NCBI RefSeq assembly: GCF_011008845.1
Contig: NZ_JAAIWM010000002.1
Coordinates: 496,001 to 560,000 of the forward strand
Origin: Bacillus mesophilus
Lineage (GTDB): Bacteria; Bacillota; Bacilli; Bacillales; SA4
DNA length: 64,000 nt
Reading direction: 5' to 3'
Shown: positions 49,842 through 59,929 of the stretch, piece after piece
Numbering within the stretch: position 1 is the first letter of the stretch
Layout of the letters: each line of letters opens with the position of its first letter
The notes under the pieces: generated by a model
Told to the model about the DNA's origin: nothing
Databases searched by the model: none
Seen by the model: the letters and a program-made list of their open reading frames with translations, nothing else
Made by a program: the position numbers and the translations under genes

Positions 49842-50019
49842 TCTCCAATTATTATAATTCCTATCAGTATAGTATGATTTATAATTAATATTGCTATCAA
49901 TTTATCATAATTCGTTTTTTTCATCAATCTATTTGTTTTTATGGAATGGTTCCTTTACACTTCAGATTAGATGCACTTTGAACTAAAATGTAATAGATAC
50001 ATATGGGGGAGAACTTACT

Positions 50020-50232
50020 ATGCAATTTTCATTAGAACAGATTGAAGATAAGATTGAGTTTTTTGAAGCAAGCAATATCCAAACACTTGAAAAAAAGATT
50101 CAAGAAAAAATCGATCATAACCGTGCAATCATGTTAGCCGTTCATCGTGTTTCTCATCAGGTTGCATTAGATTCAAAAACAGGACAGCCTTATTTTACAG
50201 CTGTTGTACATTTTAAAAATAAGAATAACTAA
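50020..50232 (+). CDS. yrzA: YrzA family protein (DUF2536)
   Basis: Small soluble protein of 70 residues reading MQFSLEQIEDKIEFFEA, with the conserved middle RAIMLAVHRVSHQVALD and the ending FTAVVHFKNK. This is the DUF2536 pattern, of unknown function, and it lies divergent from yrrT as in relatives. GGGGGAG precedes the ATG. Confidence 0.9.
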   Translation: MQFSLEQIEDKIEFFEASNIQTLEKKIQEKIDHNRAIMLAVHRVSHQVALDSKTGQPYFTAVVHFKNKNN

Positions 50233-50289
50233 AGCTATTTTTTAACAAAGCTATGTAAAAAAAAGTAACAATCTTTATGAACAGCGTCT

Positions 50290-50316
50290 AAAAAAAGAGA
50301 GCCCAATCGGCTCTCT
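50290..50316 (-). terminator. Terminator of the GGDEF-EAL gene
   Basis: AGAGAGCC / GGCTCTCT with a five-base loop and TTTTTT on the minus strand. Confidence 0.9.
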
Positions 50317-52571
50317 TACGTATATGTGCGGTGTAATTCATTCTTTAGTAAATCCTCAAAGCTCTTCACTGGTACTGGCTTAGAGAAAAAGTATCCCTGG
50401 CCAATTGTACATTCGTATTCTAAGAGCATCTCTACCTGTTCTTTCCTTTCGATTCCTTCAGCCACTACATTCAAGTTTAAATTCATTCCAATATCAATAA
50501 TTGATTTTACAACAGATTGGTGTCTATAGTCCGTGACATCATCAATAAAGGATTTATCGATTTTGATTGTATCGATGGGTAAATCCTTTAACACATGTAG
50601 TGAGGAATAGCCTGTACCAAAGTCATCTAATGAGGCTTTCACACCTAAAGCACGCAACCCGTTTAGAACCCTTTTTGATTCTATTATATTTTGCATAATA
50701 CTTTCAGTAATTTCAATTTCTAGATATTGTGGCTTTAGCTTGGATTCTACTAGGATTCTATTAACCATTTCCACAAAATCTCCATTTTGAAATTGACGTA
50801 CTGAAGCATTTACTGATACACACAATGGTGGGTAGCCTTGATCCTGCCAGGTCTTATTTTGTCTACATGCATGTTCAAGAACCCATTCACCTATATAATC
50901 AATACAGCCTGTTTCCTCCGCAATTGGAATAAATTCAAAAGGAGATATGTTCCCAAGCTCAGGGTGTCTCCAACGAAGCAAGGCTTCCATACCGACGATT
51001 GTTTTAGTTTTCAAGTCAAATTTGGGTTGATAAAAAATTTCAAGTTGATTTTTCTCAATGGCTTTTTTAATTTCAGTTTCAATCTTCAGTTTACGAATAT
51101 TTCTATCGTTTAAAACAGAATTGTAAAAGTAAAAATTATTACGTCCATTTTCCTTTACCTGATATAAAGCGACGTCTGCTTCCTTAAACAGAGTTTCACC
51201 GTTTTCACCATTTTGGGGATACAACGTAATCCCTATGCTAGGTGTAATGTTCAATTCATGCTCCTGGATCAGAAATGAAGTTGAAAAATCATTTAAGATT
51301 CCTTTTGCAATAAATGTAGCTTCTTCCTTCGTTGTATGAGGAAGGATAATAATAAACTCATCGCCACCTAATCTATAAACCATGTTTGTATTACCGATAC
51401 ACTTTTGCAGACGAACAGCAGTCTCTTTCAGCAGTAAATCACCGATATAATGACCTAGAGAATCATTAATGTTCTTAAAACCGTCTAAATCAACGAGCAT
51501 TAATGAAATCGATCTGTCTTGATTACCATCAAATATTTTTAATAATGAGTTTAGATCATTCTTAAAACTACTTCGGTTGTTTAGTCCTGTTAAGGGATCG
51601 TGAAAAGCTAGAAATCTATACTCATTGATCAAGCGTTGATTTTTTTTAAAAATGAAGTGAAGTCTTGCAATAATCATAAGGAAAATAATCGTAAAGCCAA
51701 TACTTAACGCATTAAATTCCCATTTATAGCTATACATAACAAAAACTAATAGGATCAGTACGCTAATATAAGGGAGAAATGTATCCTTAACCTCTTCCTC
51801 TAGGATTTCATCTTGTTGTTGAAGAGGTGTACGTAAAGAATAGTAACCTGAATACCCAATTAATAATAGAGATAGTAACCAGATTACATCAATAAATCCT
51901 CCGGTCTGATAGGTGCCCAAAATTGTTTGGTGAGCAAAAATAGAATCAGCTAAAACTTGTAGGAAAAACCCCACTAAGACCAATCTTAGCAGCTTTCTTT
52001 TTACACTATATTTTGATAAGTAATATAAATTAATCATTGCAAAGAAAATACTTAAGTCTATTAATTGATAAGCAATCGTTACACTATTAACTATTAGGCT
52101 ATTGGATAAAGAAATGATAGGATTAATCAGGAAATAGACACTGATTGCTAATGCACTAAGCATGGAGATGATTAGGTTAAACATATACGGATTATTGTCT
52201 GTAGGTATTTTTATTATTTTAATTTTATAAATTAAGGCAACTAAGAAGAACAAATAGGACATAATCCAGAAGGCATAAGCCTGCTCTGGATAAACACTAG
52301 ACCTAGTAATTAGTTGACTTAGAAACCATATGATACTGGAAATCAAAATACAAACGATCCCAAAATGTAAGAGCAACCAAAAATGTTTACTACTTTCTCC
52401 TCTTGTATGACGATAGGCTTGATAAAGCCAATAGGCACTAGTACAACCACCTATAAAGGTAAATAAGCTTGATCCCATCGATAATAATAACTCATCGTTT
52501 ATCATTAGATTCCAGCCAATATAACTAAACAGGATTAATATAAAAAATATAGTAATAGCATGTTTCTTCAT
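50316..52571 (-). CDS. Membrane-bound GGDEF-EAL protein (c-di-GMP synthase/phosphodiesterase)
   Basis: 751 residues. The N-terminal 300 residues hold about nine membrane helices in a MASE-like sensor. A GGDEF domain follows with HDPLTGLNNRSSF and the intact motif LGGDEF near 402, then an EAL domain with EALLRWRHP near 527, CVSVNASVRQF, and the metal and loop-6 motif DDFGTGYSSL. Both catalytic sites look complete, so net activity cannot be predicted. It interrupts the otherwise conserved yrrT-yrrS neighbourhood. An 11-base-phased array of Pho-box-like hexamers precedes it, suggesting a phosphate-starvation link. GAGGGGA precedes the ATG. Confidence 0.94.
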   Translation of the reverse strand: MKKHAITIFFILILFSYIGWNLMINDELLLSMGSSLFTFIGGCTSAYWLYQAYRHTRGESSKHFWLLLHFGIVCILISSIIWFLSQLITRSSVYPEQAYAFWIMSYLFFLVALIYKIKIIKIPTDNNPYMFNLIISMLSALAISVYFLINPIISLSNSLIVNSVTIAYQLIDLSIFFAMINLYYLSKYSVKRKLLRLVLVGFFLQVLADSIFAHQTILGTYQTGGFIDVIWLLSLLLIGYSGYYSLRTPLQQQDEILEEEVKDTFLPYISVLILLVFVMYSYKWEFNALSIGFTIIFLMIIARLHFIFKKNQRLINEYRFLAFHDPLTGLNNRSSFKNDLNSLLKIFDGNQDRSISLMLVDLDGFKNINDSLGHYIGDLLLKETAVRLQKCIGNTNMVYRLGGDEFIIILPHTTKEEATFIAKGILNDFSTSFLIQEHELNITPSIGITLYPQNGENGETLFKEADVALYQVKENGRNNFYFYNSVLNDRNIRKLKIETEIKKAIEKNQLEIFYQPKFDLKTKTIVGMEALLRWRHPELGNISPFEFIPIAEETGCIDYIGEWVLEHACRQNKTWQDQGYPPLCVSVNASVRQFQNGDFVEMVNRILVESKLKPQYLEIEITESIMQNIIESKRVLNGLRALGVKASLDDFGTGYSSLHVLKDLPIDTIKIDKSFIDDVTDYRHQSVVKSIIDIGMNLNLNVVAEGIERKEQVEMLLEYECTIGQGYFFSKPVPVKSFEDLLKNELHRTYT

Positions 52572-52648
52572 GTTAATCCCCTCAACCTAATCCTGATTGT
52601 TTTTACTGGATATAACCTTTATTAAGCAGGTCGCCCCGAAATAAACTT

Positions 52649-52687
52649 GGTACAAACTTTGTAAAAGCTCTGTAAAAACTTAGTGAA
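52649..52687 (-). promoter_or_regulatory. Pho-box-like array, four hexamers in exact 11-bp phase
   Basis: On the minus strand: TTCACT (52682-52687), TTTACA (52671-52676), TTTACA (52660-52665), TGTACC (52649-52654), each separated by exactly five bases. PhoP of Bacillus binds TT(A/C/T)A(C/T)A hexamers at this spacing. A TATAAT (52697-52702) lies just upstream, which would make the array a roadblock; a downstream TTAATA would make it an activator site. The rest of the gap 52572-52936 has only the yrrS terminator. Confidence 0.7.
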
Positions 52688-52862
52688 GTTTTTAGTATTA
52701 TAACGGTAATATCGGTTATTTTTTTAGAAAGTTTATAAGTTAGCGTAAAAGAAGTCTGGCATGATTATTAAATACTGCCACTCAAAGAATCATTGTTAAC
52801 TATTCTCAAAAGACTAAAAGAGAAATGAAAAAAACATAGTTATCCATTCATAATAAGAAGAA

Positions 52863-52892
52863 TAAAAAAGCCTAAATCACTTTAGATTTAGA
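52863..52892 (-). terminator. Terminator of yrrS
   Basis: CTAAATC / GATTTAG with a six-base loop, then GCTTTTTT on the minus strand. Confidence 0.85.
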
Positions 52893-52936
52893 CTTTCCAT
52901 TGATCTTATTTTTTTGTACGTTATAACACTTATCTA

Positions 52937-53689
52937 TTAGTCGTTTGATTCTTCATCACTAGTTGTAGTTTCCTCTTCTTCTGCTCCACCGTTGACCTCA
53001 CCTGGAACTTCTTGAAGAATTTCAAGTTTTACAGGCTTCCATCCTTCGTTAGTGACCCACTCGATATATACTTGGTAAACAGCTGTTTTATCCTTTGAAG
53101 ATAGGACTGCCTTAGCACTATGTTCACTTCCATTATTACCAAGTCTCCAGAGTGTCCACTCACTTTCTGTTAAATCTGTTGCTTGTTCTAGGGCCCGAAG
53201 CATTTCTTGCCAATCTACTGAAGTAGAATCATAGCTCGCTACATGTGGCTCTACCTGTTCGGTACCAACTGGTTGCCATGAATTACTGATTAAAGTCTGC
53301 AAAACATTCGGATCTTCACTATTTTCTACTACTGTGTTTGTTTCATCAGTTTCTTCTTCCTCTTCACTTGTAGCATCTGTTGTTTCTGAAGTTTCCGTTG
53401 ATTCTGTTGTCTCTGATGTGTCTGTTGTTTCTGAGGCTTCCGCACTCTCAGTTGAGTCTTCTAAATCTTGATCACCAGCAACTCCAGAATCTTCAGTACT
53501 CACTTGAGTTTCTTCAGTTGCTGTCATCTCAGCCTCATCATTCCCACCAAAAATGAGCTTGTATGTAAAAAAGAGTATAAGTGATAATACTAATACAATA
53601 CAAATATTTAGTAGTTTATTATATTTACGGTTTTTTGCTCTTTTCTCATAACGCGGTCCCTCATATAAATCTTCAAGCTTAACTCGCAT
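52937..53689 (-). CDS. yrrS: YrrS family protein (DUF1510)
   Basis: 250 residues from ATG 53687-53689, with AGGAGG seven bases upstream; the open frame extends 21 codons further without a ribosome site. A short basic cytoplasmic head (RYEKRAKNRKYNK) is followed by one membrane helix (about 29-47). Then comes a low-complexity Ser/Thr/Glu linker with repeated ETTESTETSETT, about 90 residues long, and the extracytoplasmic DUF1510 domain from SWQPVGTEQ. Partner of pbpI in the same operon; involvement in spore wall synthesis is inferred. Confidence 0.92.
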   Translation of the reverse strand: MRVKLEDLYEGPRYEKRAKNRKYNKLLNICIVLVLSLILFFTYKLIFGGNDEAEMTATEETQVSTEDSGVAGDQDLEDSTESAEASETTDTSETTESTETSETTDATSEEEEETDETNTVVENSEDPNVLQTLISNSWQPVGTEQVEPHVASYDSTSVDWQEMLRALEQATDLTESEWTLWRLGNNGSEHSAKAVLSSKDKTAVYQVYIEWVTNEGWKPVKLEILQEVPGEVNGGAEEEETTTSDEESND

Positions 53690-53802
53690 GTTTAATCCTC
53701 CTAGTTTAATAAAAGCATCGTCTTTTATTTTACCATTTTTCAGATTATTCATGAAGGACTATTTTTCACTTGATCGACTAAAGGAAATAAGGGACCTTCG
53801 TT

Positions 53803-55563
53803 CTATTGCTCCAAATGATCAACTATTTTATAGAATATATCATTTGTCACTGACTCACTACCAAGAACGTCTAATTCAACTACCACAAGAGCATATTTAG
53901 GTTTGGCTGCAGGGAAGTACCCAGCGAACCATTTATTAACAAGATCTCCTCTATCATTGTTTCTACCTGTTTCAGCCGTACCTGATTTACCAGCTACATC
54001 GGTTGCTAGTGATTGAAATCTACGACCTGTTCCCTTTTCATCTGCAACTACCTGTCTGAGCAGCTGCTGTAGCTTCATAACGGTATAGGGTGCTAACTGA
54101 TCTCCATCTATTTCCTGATCATCAAAGGAATATAGGGTAGATCCATTCTTATATAATATCTTCGATACAGCTTTAACTTGTTTCTTTTCTCCACCTCTTG
54201 CAATCGTAGCCATCATATTGGCAACAGCTAAAGGAGTAATCCTTACCTCTTTCTGCCCTATTGCTGTTTGGCTCACAGCGTCTTCTGAGGACTTTTCATA
54301 TCGGTCTCCCCAAATCTTACCCTCTTGATTTAACGGTAATTGATTAAATTCATTAAAATGAAATACATTCCCTTTCCATCCAACCGCTTGAGTGAGACCA
54401 AGTTTGTCTGAAAATTGCTCTATTACATCAGGATGTTTCTTTATTAATTCATTTGCCAATGAGGCGAATGTATAATTACAGCTTTGAGCAAAGCTATCTT
54501 CAAAGTTAAGAGTACCCATCTCATGATTTTTATCAATATCTCCATATAAATCTAAATCACAGTTAAATTCGCTGTTAGGAGTGATCATGTTATGTTCAAT
54601 TGCGGCAGCCGCTACAACTGTTTTGAAAACAGATCCAGGAATTTGTGGCTGTAGTAAAAAGTTATGTGCTCCACCGTCATCTGAGTATGGATTACTGTGA
54701 TTTAAACTCGGCTTACTTACCATAGAAAGAATCTCATTTTCTTCAATGTCTATTAGTACTATTCCACCTTTTTTCAATCCAGCAGCCGTAACAATTCTCT
54801 CTGCCTCTGTTTGGATACCCTTATCAATGGTTGTTTGTATGGAAATGGGATAATAAGGATTTGCTGGTTCGGTATATTTCACATCGATCCCAAATAATGG
54901 ACCGCCTTGATTATCCACATGATACAACAGTTTTGATTCCCCTTCTGGTAGGAGAAATTCATCAAACACCTTTTGTAAGCCTAAAATTCCAATTGGGGTA
55001 TGGACAGATAGATTGCCTTCTTCCACTTTATCCTTATACCTTTCCAATACTTGATCTTTATCTTCGCGGATGATCCCAATTAGGTGTTCTGCTACTAACC
55101 TGTCTACCTTCGACTGACGGTATACAGCAAATACTCCTGGTATCTTCATCTCATTAATTTGTTTCATTTGCTTCTCTGATAGAGGAAATGGTTCCGGCTC
55201 CCCAAACACAATAGGATCCTCCATCTCTTCAATGGCTTTTAAAAGATTCATTTTGGGAATGTTTAAAATTGATGCAAGTTCTTCGATTGGCCACTCCATA
55301 TTTTTTAAAAATGGAAATAAAATTAAGCTTGGATGATAATTATGTGTTAGAGCATCTCCATTCCGATCAACAAACCTTCCTCTCCCTTGATCAAGAACCA
55401 TTACCTGCGTTCTTTGTCTAACACTTTCCTCAATCAGATTCACCTTCTCAGTAGAAAAGGATTCTGTATGAAGTAACTGTATATCAGCTAAACGATAGAT
55501 AAGCCCTAATAATAGTAAAAAGGTAATAATAGCAAACGTAATCGCTCTTCTTTTTATAATCAT
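53803..55563 (-). CDS. pbpI: Class B penicillin-binding protein PbpI
   Basis: Transpeptidase with an N-terminal membrane helix (residues 8-27) and pedestal domain. Active-site motifs are PGSVFKTV (SxxK), SCN (SxN) and KSGTAE (KTG-type). About 586 residues from ATG 55561-55563. The ribosome site GAGGTG lies in the 3' arm of the greA terminator, separated from the ATG by its six-base T-run; an ATG 13 codons earlier is inside the hairpin and unlikely. In Bacillus subtilis PbpI is linked to sporulation. Confidence 0.95.
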   Translation of the reverse strand: MIIKRRAITFAIITFLLLLGLIYRLADIQLLHTESFSTEKVNLIEESVRQRTQVMVLDQGRGRFVDRNGDALTHNYHPSLILFPFLKNMEWPIEELASILNIPKMNLLKAIEEMEDPIVFGEPEPFPLSEKQMKQINEMKIPGVFAVYRQSKVDRLVAEHLIGIIREDKDQVLERYKDKVEEGNLSVHTPIGILGLQKVFDEFLLPEGESKLLYHVDNQGGPLFGIDVKYTEPANPYYPISIQTTIDKGIQTEAERIVTAAGLKKGGIVLIDIEENEILSMVSKPSLNHSNPYSDDGGAHNFLLQPQIPGSVFKTVVAAAAIEHNMITPNSEFNCDLDLYGDIDKNHEMGTLNFEDSFAQSCNYTFASLANELIKKHPDVIEQFSDKLGLTQAVGWKGNVFHFNEFNQLPLNQEGKIWGDRYEKSSEDAVSQTAIGQKEVRITPLAVANMMATIARGGEKKQVKAVSKILYKNGSTLYSFDDQEIDGDQLAPYTVMKLQQLLRQVVADEKGTGRRFQSLATDVAGKSGTAETGRNNDRGDLVNKWFAGYFPAAKPKYALVVVELDVLGSESVTNDIFYKIVDHLEQ

Positions 55564-55596
55564 AAAAAACACCTCGTCAACATTGTCGACGAGGTG
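55564..55596 (-). terminator. greA terminator whose 3' arm contains the pbpI ribosome binding site
   Basis: CACCTCGTC / GACGAGGTG (nine pairs, nine-base loop) followed on the minus strand by TTTTTT and immediately by the pbpI ATG. The GAGGTG in the right arm is the only ribosome binding site for pbpI, so folding would both end transcription and hide the site. Confidence 0.88.
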
Positions 55597-55612
55597 AGGC
55601 ATTTTTATAAGT

Positions 55613-56089
55613 TTATTTTATAGAGATTATTTTTACTTGCATATCTCCACCAGGTGTTTGTACATTCACTTGCTCGCCTACCTGCTTACCCATCAAGCTT
55701 TTCGCAATTGGGGAATCATTAGAAATTTTGCCTTCAAATGGGTCTGCTTCAGCACTTCCAACGATTGTGTAGGTTTCTTCTTCACCATCAGGTAGCTCTA
55801 AAAATGTTACCGTTTTACCAAGTGAAACAGAATTTGTATCTTCTGCAACATCTTCAATTAGAACAGCTTTACGAAGCATGTTTTCTAACAGGCTGATTCG
55901 CCCTTCAACAAATGCCTGCTCATCTTTAGCTGCGTCATACTCGGAGTTCTCGGATAAGTCTCCAAATCCACGAGCAATTTTTATACGTTCAACCACTTCT
56001 TTACGTTTAACCGTTTTCAATTGTTCTAATTCTTGCTCTATCTTTTCTTTACCCGCTTTCGTCATTGGGTATGTTTTTTCTGCTGACAT
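55613..56089 (-). CDS. greA: Transcription elongation factor GreA
   Basis: Rescues backtracked RNA polymerase by stimulating transcript cleavage. It is 158 residues from ATG 56087-56089 (AAGGAG upstream). The N-terminal coiled coil has the acidic tip [16 protein letters not shown], and the C-terminal domain contains the usual [16 protein letters not shown]. It lies between udk and pbpI, as in Bacillus subtilis. Confidence 0.97.
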   Translation of the reverse strand: MSAEKTYPMTKAGKEKIEQELEQLKTVKRKEVVERIKIARGFGDLSENSEYDAAKDEQAFVEGRISLLENMLRKAVLIEDVAEDTNSVSLGKTVTFLELPDGEEETYTIVGSAEADPFEGKISNDSPIAKSLMGKQVGEQVNVQTPGGDMQVKIISIK

Positions 56090-56219
56090 GACCTTCACTC
56101 CTTCGATTGTTCAAAGCATCTTTATTCTAGAGGTAATCGTATGTAATACAGGTTATCTGTGGTCTATCATGTGAATATAAGGATTCATTAAATCATTCAC
56201 TGTCCCAATGAGGACAGTA

Positions 56220-56249
56220 TGGTTAGAGCGAAGAAACCCTCTCTAACCA
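56220..56249 (-). other. Stable hairpin between udk and greA without a T-run
   Basis: TGGTTAGAG / CTCTAACCA, nine perfect pairs around a 12-base loop. It is located behind udk on the minus strand. No U-tract follows, so it may be a processing or stability element in a udk-greA transcript rather than a terminator. Confidence 0.5.
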
Positions 56250-56289
56250 CTGAACCTTAGTCATTTTAAACCTGTCTTCATCTATGCTA

Positions 56290-56925
56290 TTACAAAATCA
56301 CTTTTTCTTCAAGAATTGTTTGAATTTTCGTTACCATTAAATCAATTGCAACGTGGTTATGTCCGCCTTCTGGAATGATTATGTTAGCATATCGTTTTGT
56401 AGGTTCAATAAACTGATTGTGCATCGGTCTTACTACTGAGATATACTGTTCAATCACCGAATCTAACGTACGCCCTCGCTCTTTAATATCACGGAGCATT
56501 CTTCTAATGATTCGAATATCCGCATCTGTATCGACAAATAATTTTATATCCATTAACTCTCTTAGTCGATCATCTTCAAGAACCAAAATACCCTCGAGTA
56601 TGATAACATCCTTTGGTTCTACAATAATAACATCTTTAGATCTTGTGTGAAGCTTATAATCGTATACTGGCTTTTCAATGGGTTTGTACTGAAGCAGCTC
56701 TTTCATATGGGAAATTAACAAGTCATTGTCAAAAGCTAATGGATGATCATAATTGGTTTTAAGTCTATCCTCCATTGGCACATGAGTTTGATCTTTGTAA
56801 TAAAAGTCCTGTTCTATTAATAGGATTGAATGTCCTTTAAAATGTTCATAAATCGCTTTTGTTACACTTGTTTTCCCTGAACCAGATCCGCCAGCGATTC
56901 CAATTACAATGGGTTTACTTCCCAT
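56290..56925 (-). CDS. udk: Uridine kinase
   Basis: Pyrimidine salvage enzyme phosphorylating uridine and cytidine. It is 211 residues with the P-loop [13 protein letters not shown] at 9-21, the DFYY and NYDHPLAFD substrate segments, and [12 protein letters not shown], as in the family. It follows trhP2 by two bases, so it is in the same transcript as the tRNA-modification genes. Confidence 0.97.
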   Translation of the reverse strand: MGSKPIVIGIAGGSGSGKTSVTKAIYEHFKGHSILLIEQDFYYKDQTHVPMEDRLKTNYDHPLAFDNDLLISHMKELLQYKPIEKPVYDYKLHTRSKDVIIVEPKDVIILEGILVLEDDRLRELMDIKLFVDTDADIRIIRRMLRDIKERGRTLDSVIEQYISVVRPMHNQFIEPTKRYANIIIPEGGHNHVAIDLMVTKIQTILEEKVIL

Positions 56926-56927
56926 TA

Positions 56928-58190
56928 TTAATTCTCCTTCCGCATCATGTTGTAAGGGAAAACTGGACGATCAACCTTGAACTTTATAATTTGTAAAGGA
57001 TGCCTCGCAGCATCAAGCTCATTGCCATCTTCATCCCAAATGACATCAATTTTTTGAGTAAAGTTATCAATTTCTGGTCCAAAGAATTCTACTTCATCAC
57101 CAGGTTTAAAGTAATTTCGTTGTTGTAGGGTAACCGTATTCGTATTGATATCAAAATCAAGAACTAGCCCTGCAAAGTCGAAGGTGGTTTTCTTGCTATG
57201 GTTTCCATACATTTGTTCTTTATACCCAGGTACCCCTTCAAAAAATGCTGAAGCTGTTTCACGATTAGCACATTTATCTAGCTCTCTTACCCATTCAGGG
57301 TTAATGACGAAATTATCAGGATCAGCACAGTAGGCATCAATGACCTTTCTATACACACTTACAACCGTTGCAACATAATGAATAGACTTCATTCTACCTT
57401 CAATTTTTAAACTATCAATTCCTATATCAATCATCTTAGGAATGGAAAGAATTAAATTTAAGTCCTTAGGACTCATTGCAAATGGTGAATCCTGTTCATT
57501 AAATAATGCTTGTTCATTAGAATCAGATAAAGAATACAAATCATAGTCCCATCGACAGGATTGACAACAACCACCCCTGTTAGAGTCACGTGCTGTCATA
57601 TGGTTACTTAATGTGCAACGTCCTGAGTATGCAATACACATTGCACCATGAATAAAGGTCTCAATCTCGATATCAACCTTTTCTTTCATTTCTAAGATTT
57701 CTTCATAGCTTGTCTCACGTGCTAATACAACGCGCTCAAGCCCCTCTTCCTTCCAGAACTGAACTGCCTTCCAATTTGACAGAGATTGTTGCGTACTTAG
57801 ATGGATTTCTAATTTGGGTGCCACACGTTTACAGGTTTCAATAATTAAAGGATCCGCTACAATGATACCGTGAACACCTGCATCTTGAATTCCAATTAAA
57901 TAATCATCAAGTCCGTCGATGTTCTCGTTATGAGCATATATATTTGTTGTAACGTAGATCTTTGCATTATATTCCTTTGCGAAGCGAACTCCCTCTGCCA
58001 TTTCTTCGAAGGAAAAATTGTCTGCATTTGAACGGAGTCCATACTCTTGTCCACCAATAAATACAGCATCAGCTCCGTAACGAACTGCAATTTTTAGTTT
58101 CTCTAGGTTTCCAGCTGGTGCTAATAACTCTGGCTTCTTTGTAATCACTCGTTTGCCATTTTGAATCTCAGAGATTTGTCCAATTGCCAT
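56928..58190 (-). CDS. trhP2: U32-family protein TrhP2 (YrrO), tRNA U34 hydroxylation
   Basis: Peptidase U32-like protein of 420 residues. The core [30 protein letters not shown] and the cysteine cluster [15 protein letters not shown], ligand of an iron-sulfur cluster, are present, and the C-terminal beta domain [12 protein letters not shown] completes it. In Bacillus subtilis TrhP1 and TrhP2 make 5-hydroxyuridine at tRNA position 34, which TrmR then methylates. All three genes are adjacent here. Confidence 0.92.
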   Translation of the reverse strand: MAIGQISEIQNGKRVITKKPELLAPAGNLEKLKIAVRYGADAVFIGGQEYGLRSNADNFSFEEMAEGVRFAKEYNAKIYVTTNIYAHNENIDGLDDYLIGIQDAGVHGIIVADPLIIETCKRVAPKLEIHLSTQQSLSNWKAVQFWKEEGLERVVLARETSYEEILEMKEKVDIEIETFIHGAMCIAYSGRCTLSNHMTARDSNRGGCCQSCRWDYDLYSLSDSNEQALFNEQDSPFAMSPKDLNLILSIPKMIDIGIDSLKIEGRMKSIHYVATVVSVYRKVIDAYCADPDNFVINPEWVRELDKCANRETASAFFEGVPGYKEQMYGNHSKKTTFDFAGLVLDFDINTNTVTLQQRNYFKPGDEVEFFGPEIDNFTQKIDVIWDEDGNELDAARHPLQIIKFKVDRPVFPYNMMRKEN

Positions 58191-58240
58191 GCTCTCTCCT
58201 CCTTTTCTTATTCATCTATACAAAATAGTCGTTTGCTCTA

Positions 58241-59170
58241 TTAATAAACCGTTTCTTTAAAGAAGAACCCCGTGTCCAATGGACGATTAGAAGGTTGGAT
58301 ACTCTCTATTTGTTCTAATAACGCTTCCTTCTGGTCTTCATATTCTTCACGATTTTCAACACATAAATCGATAGCTTGGCGGTATCTTTTCGTTACTTCG
58401 ATGATATATTCCGAGCTTTTTAAGATGCCATCAATTTTTAATGAATCTACTTCAGCATCAATCATCTCTTCTAGTTCATCTATTATACAAATATCGTTGG
58501 GACTCATAATATGGGTACCATTTTCGTCTTCAAAGATAGGGTACTTATTCTCTCTCTCCTTATCATGTAAAAACAGGGTTTGATCTCCCTTAACATGCTC
58601 AATCTCCATGGTTTTACCTTGGTATTGGAAGTAGTTCCCTAGTAATGAACGCTTTGATTGAAACATACAAGTCATCCCGTGAACTTGTACCTCAAGCTCA
58701 ACCTTTGCATGTTCTTTCATTTCGACTATTGCATCCATGTTTATTTCCCTTGCTAGGACTGCTCGTTTTGCCCCTTTTCTTCCCCAATAGTTACAAGTAA
58801 ACCAGTTGGTTGCTGTGGTCTCTGTATTCCAATGAAGGGGGATGGATGGTGCTATTTCTTTAGCAACCATAAGTACAGCAGGGTCTCCAAACACGATAGC
58901 ATCAGCATTCACATCTTTTAAGAACGAAATATAATCTGAAAGCTCATCTATTTTTTCATTATGAAAGATAGCATTAATCGCTATATATACTTTTTTTCCA
59001 CTTTTATGTGCAAGTTCAATGCTTTGTTTTACATCTCTGCGAGAAAATTCACCTGCAAGTCTTAGTCCAAATTGCTGTTCTCCAATGATAAAGGCATCTG
59101 CACCTGCTTCGATTAGTGGTACTATATCATCTACATGTCTTGGTGTTACTAATAATTCAGGTTTTTTCAT
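58241..59170 (-). CDS. trhP1: U32-family protein TrhP1 (YrrN), tRNA U34 hydroxylation
   Basis: 309 residues from ATG 59168-59170 with AGGGGTGA upstream; the open frame extends into trmR but that part is not conserved. It starts MKKPELLVTPRHVDDIVPL and has the U32 fold (ADAFIIGEQQFGLRLAGEFS). It lacks the four-cysteine cluster and C-terminal domain of TrhP2, as expected for the shorter partner. The four-base gap after trmR suggests coupled translation. Confidence 0.9.
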   Translation of the reverse strand: MKKPELLVTPRHVDDIVPLIEAGADAFIIGEQQFGLRLAGEFSRRDVKQSIELAHKSGKKVYIAINAIFHNEKIDELSDYISFLKDVNADAIVFGDPAVLMVAKEIAPSIPLHWNTETTATNWFTCNYWGRKGAKRAVLAREINMDAIVEMKEHAKVELEVQVHGMTCMFQSKRSLLGNYFQYQGKTMEIEHVKGDQTLFLHDKERENKYPIFEDENGTHIMSPNDICIIDELEEMIDAEVDSLKIDGILKSSEYIIEVTKRYRQAIDLCVENREEYEDQKEALLEQIESIQPSNRPLDTGFFFKETVY

Positions 59171-59174
59171 CCCA

Positions 59175-59804
59175 TCACCCCTTTTGCTTACTAATGGCAA
59201 TTCCATCACCGATTGGAAGAATGGTTGTGTCATATAAGGAATTTTGCATTAGCCATTCGTTATAACCTTGAATCTTCTTTACAAGTGATTTAATTCGTTT
59301 GTTATCAGTATTATTTACCGCTACTAGACCTTTAAATAGTACATTATCTGAAATAATGACTCCGTTTTTTCCCAGTAGCTTCTCATACTTCTCGAAGAAT
59401 TTTGTATACTGACCTTTTGCTGCGTCAATAAAAATAACATCAAAGGTTTGCTCGATACTTACCTCTAAAGCATCACCCAAGATGACTTCTATTTGGTCAG
59501 ACATATTTGCTTTATCAATATAATAAAGCGCTCTCTGGTAGCGCTCCTCGTCTCGTTCTATAGTCACTACACTCACATCTTGAACAGCTTTAGCCATGCG
59601 AATAGAGGAATACCCTATTGCCGTACCAATCTCAAGGATTGCCTTAGGCTGAATTAGTCTAATAAACTGTAACAAGGCTTCCATCCCTATTAATTCCATA
59701 ATGGGTACATTATGCTCTTTTGCATATTGTTCCATTTCTAAAAGAACAGGTTCTCGCTCTGGAATAAGTGATTGTAAATAGTTTTCAAGCTCCGATGGTA
59801 TCAT
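59175..59804 (-). CDS. trmR: tRNA 5-hydroxyuridine methyltransferase TrmR (YrrM)
   Basis: O-methyltransferase of 209 residues that forms 5-methoxyuridine at the wobble position from the TrhP1/TrhP2 product. SAM motif I is ILEIGTAIGYSSIRMA near residue 56; the metal-site DVIFIDAAKGQYTKF and IISDNVLFKG motifs are intact. GGAGGC lies seven bases before the ATG. First gene of the trmR-trhP1-trhP2-udk run. Confidence 0.92.
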   Translation of the reverse strand: MIPSELENYLQSLIPEREPVLLEMEQYAKEHNVPIMELIGMEALLQFIRLIQPKAILEIGTAIGYSSIRMAKAVQDVSVVTIERDEERYQRALYYIDKANMSDQIEVILGDALEVSIEQTFDVIFIDAAKGQYTKFFEKYEKLLGKNGVIISDNVLFKGLVAVNNTDNKRIKSLVKKIQGYNEWLMQNSLYDTTILPIGDGIAISKQKG

Positions 59805-59929
59805 GAATTAAGCCTCCATCTCTATACAACTCGGTATATTTTAACACACTCGATAAGGGAAATGCTAATTTTTTTATGTATCTCTTTATTTTTTTGCAGT
59901 TTTCTCATAGCTTGTTGGTTTCGGACATT

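Noticed and set aside
49842..49900. CymR operator upstream of yrrT
   Set aside because: Only the GGAATT half and flanking AT-rich bases match; too few positions agree with the known consensus to annotate a site, although regulation by CymR remains plausible from the operon content.
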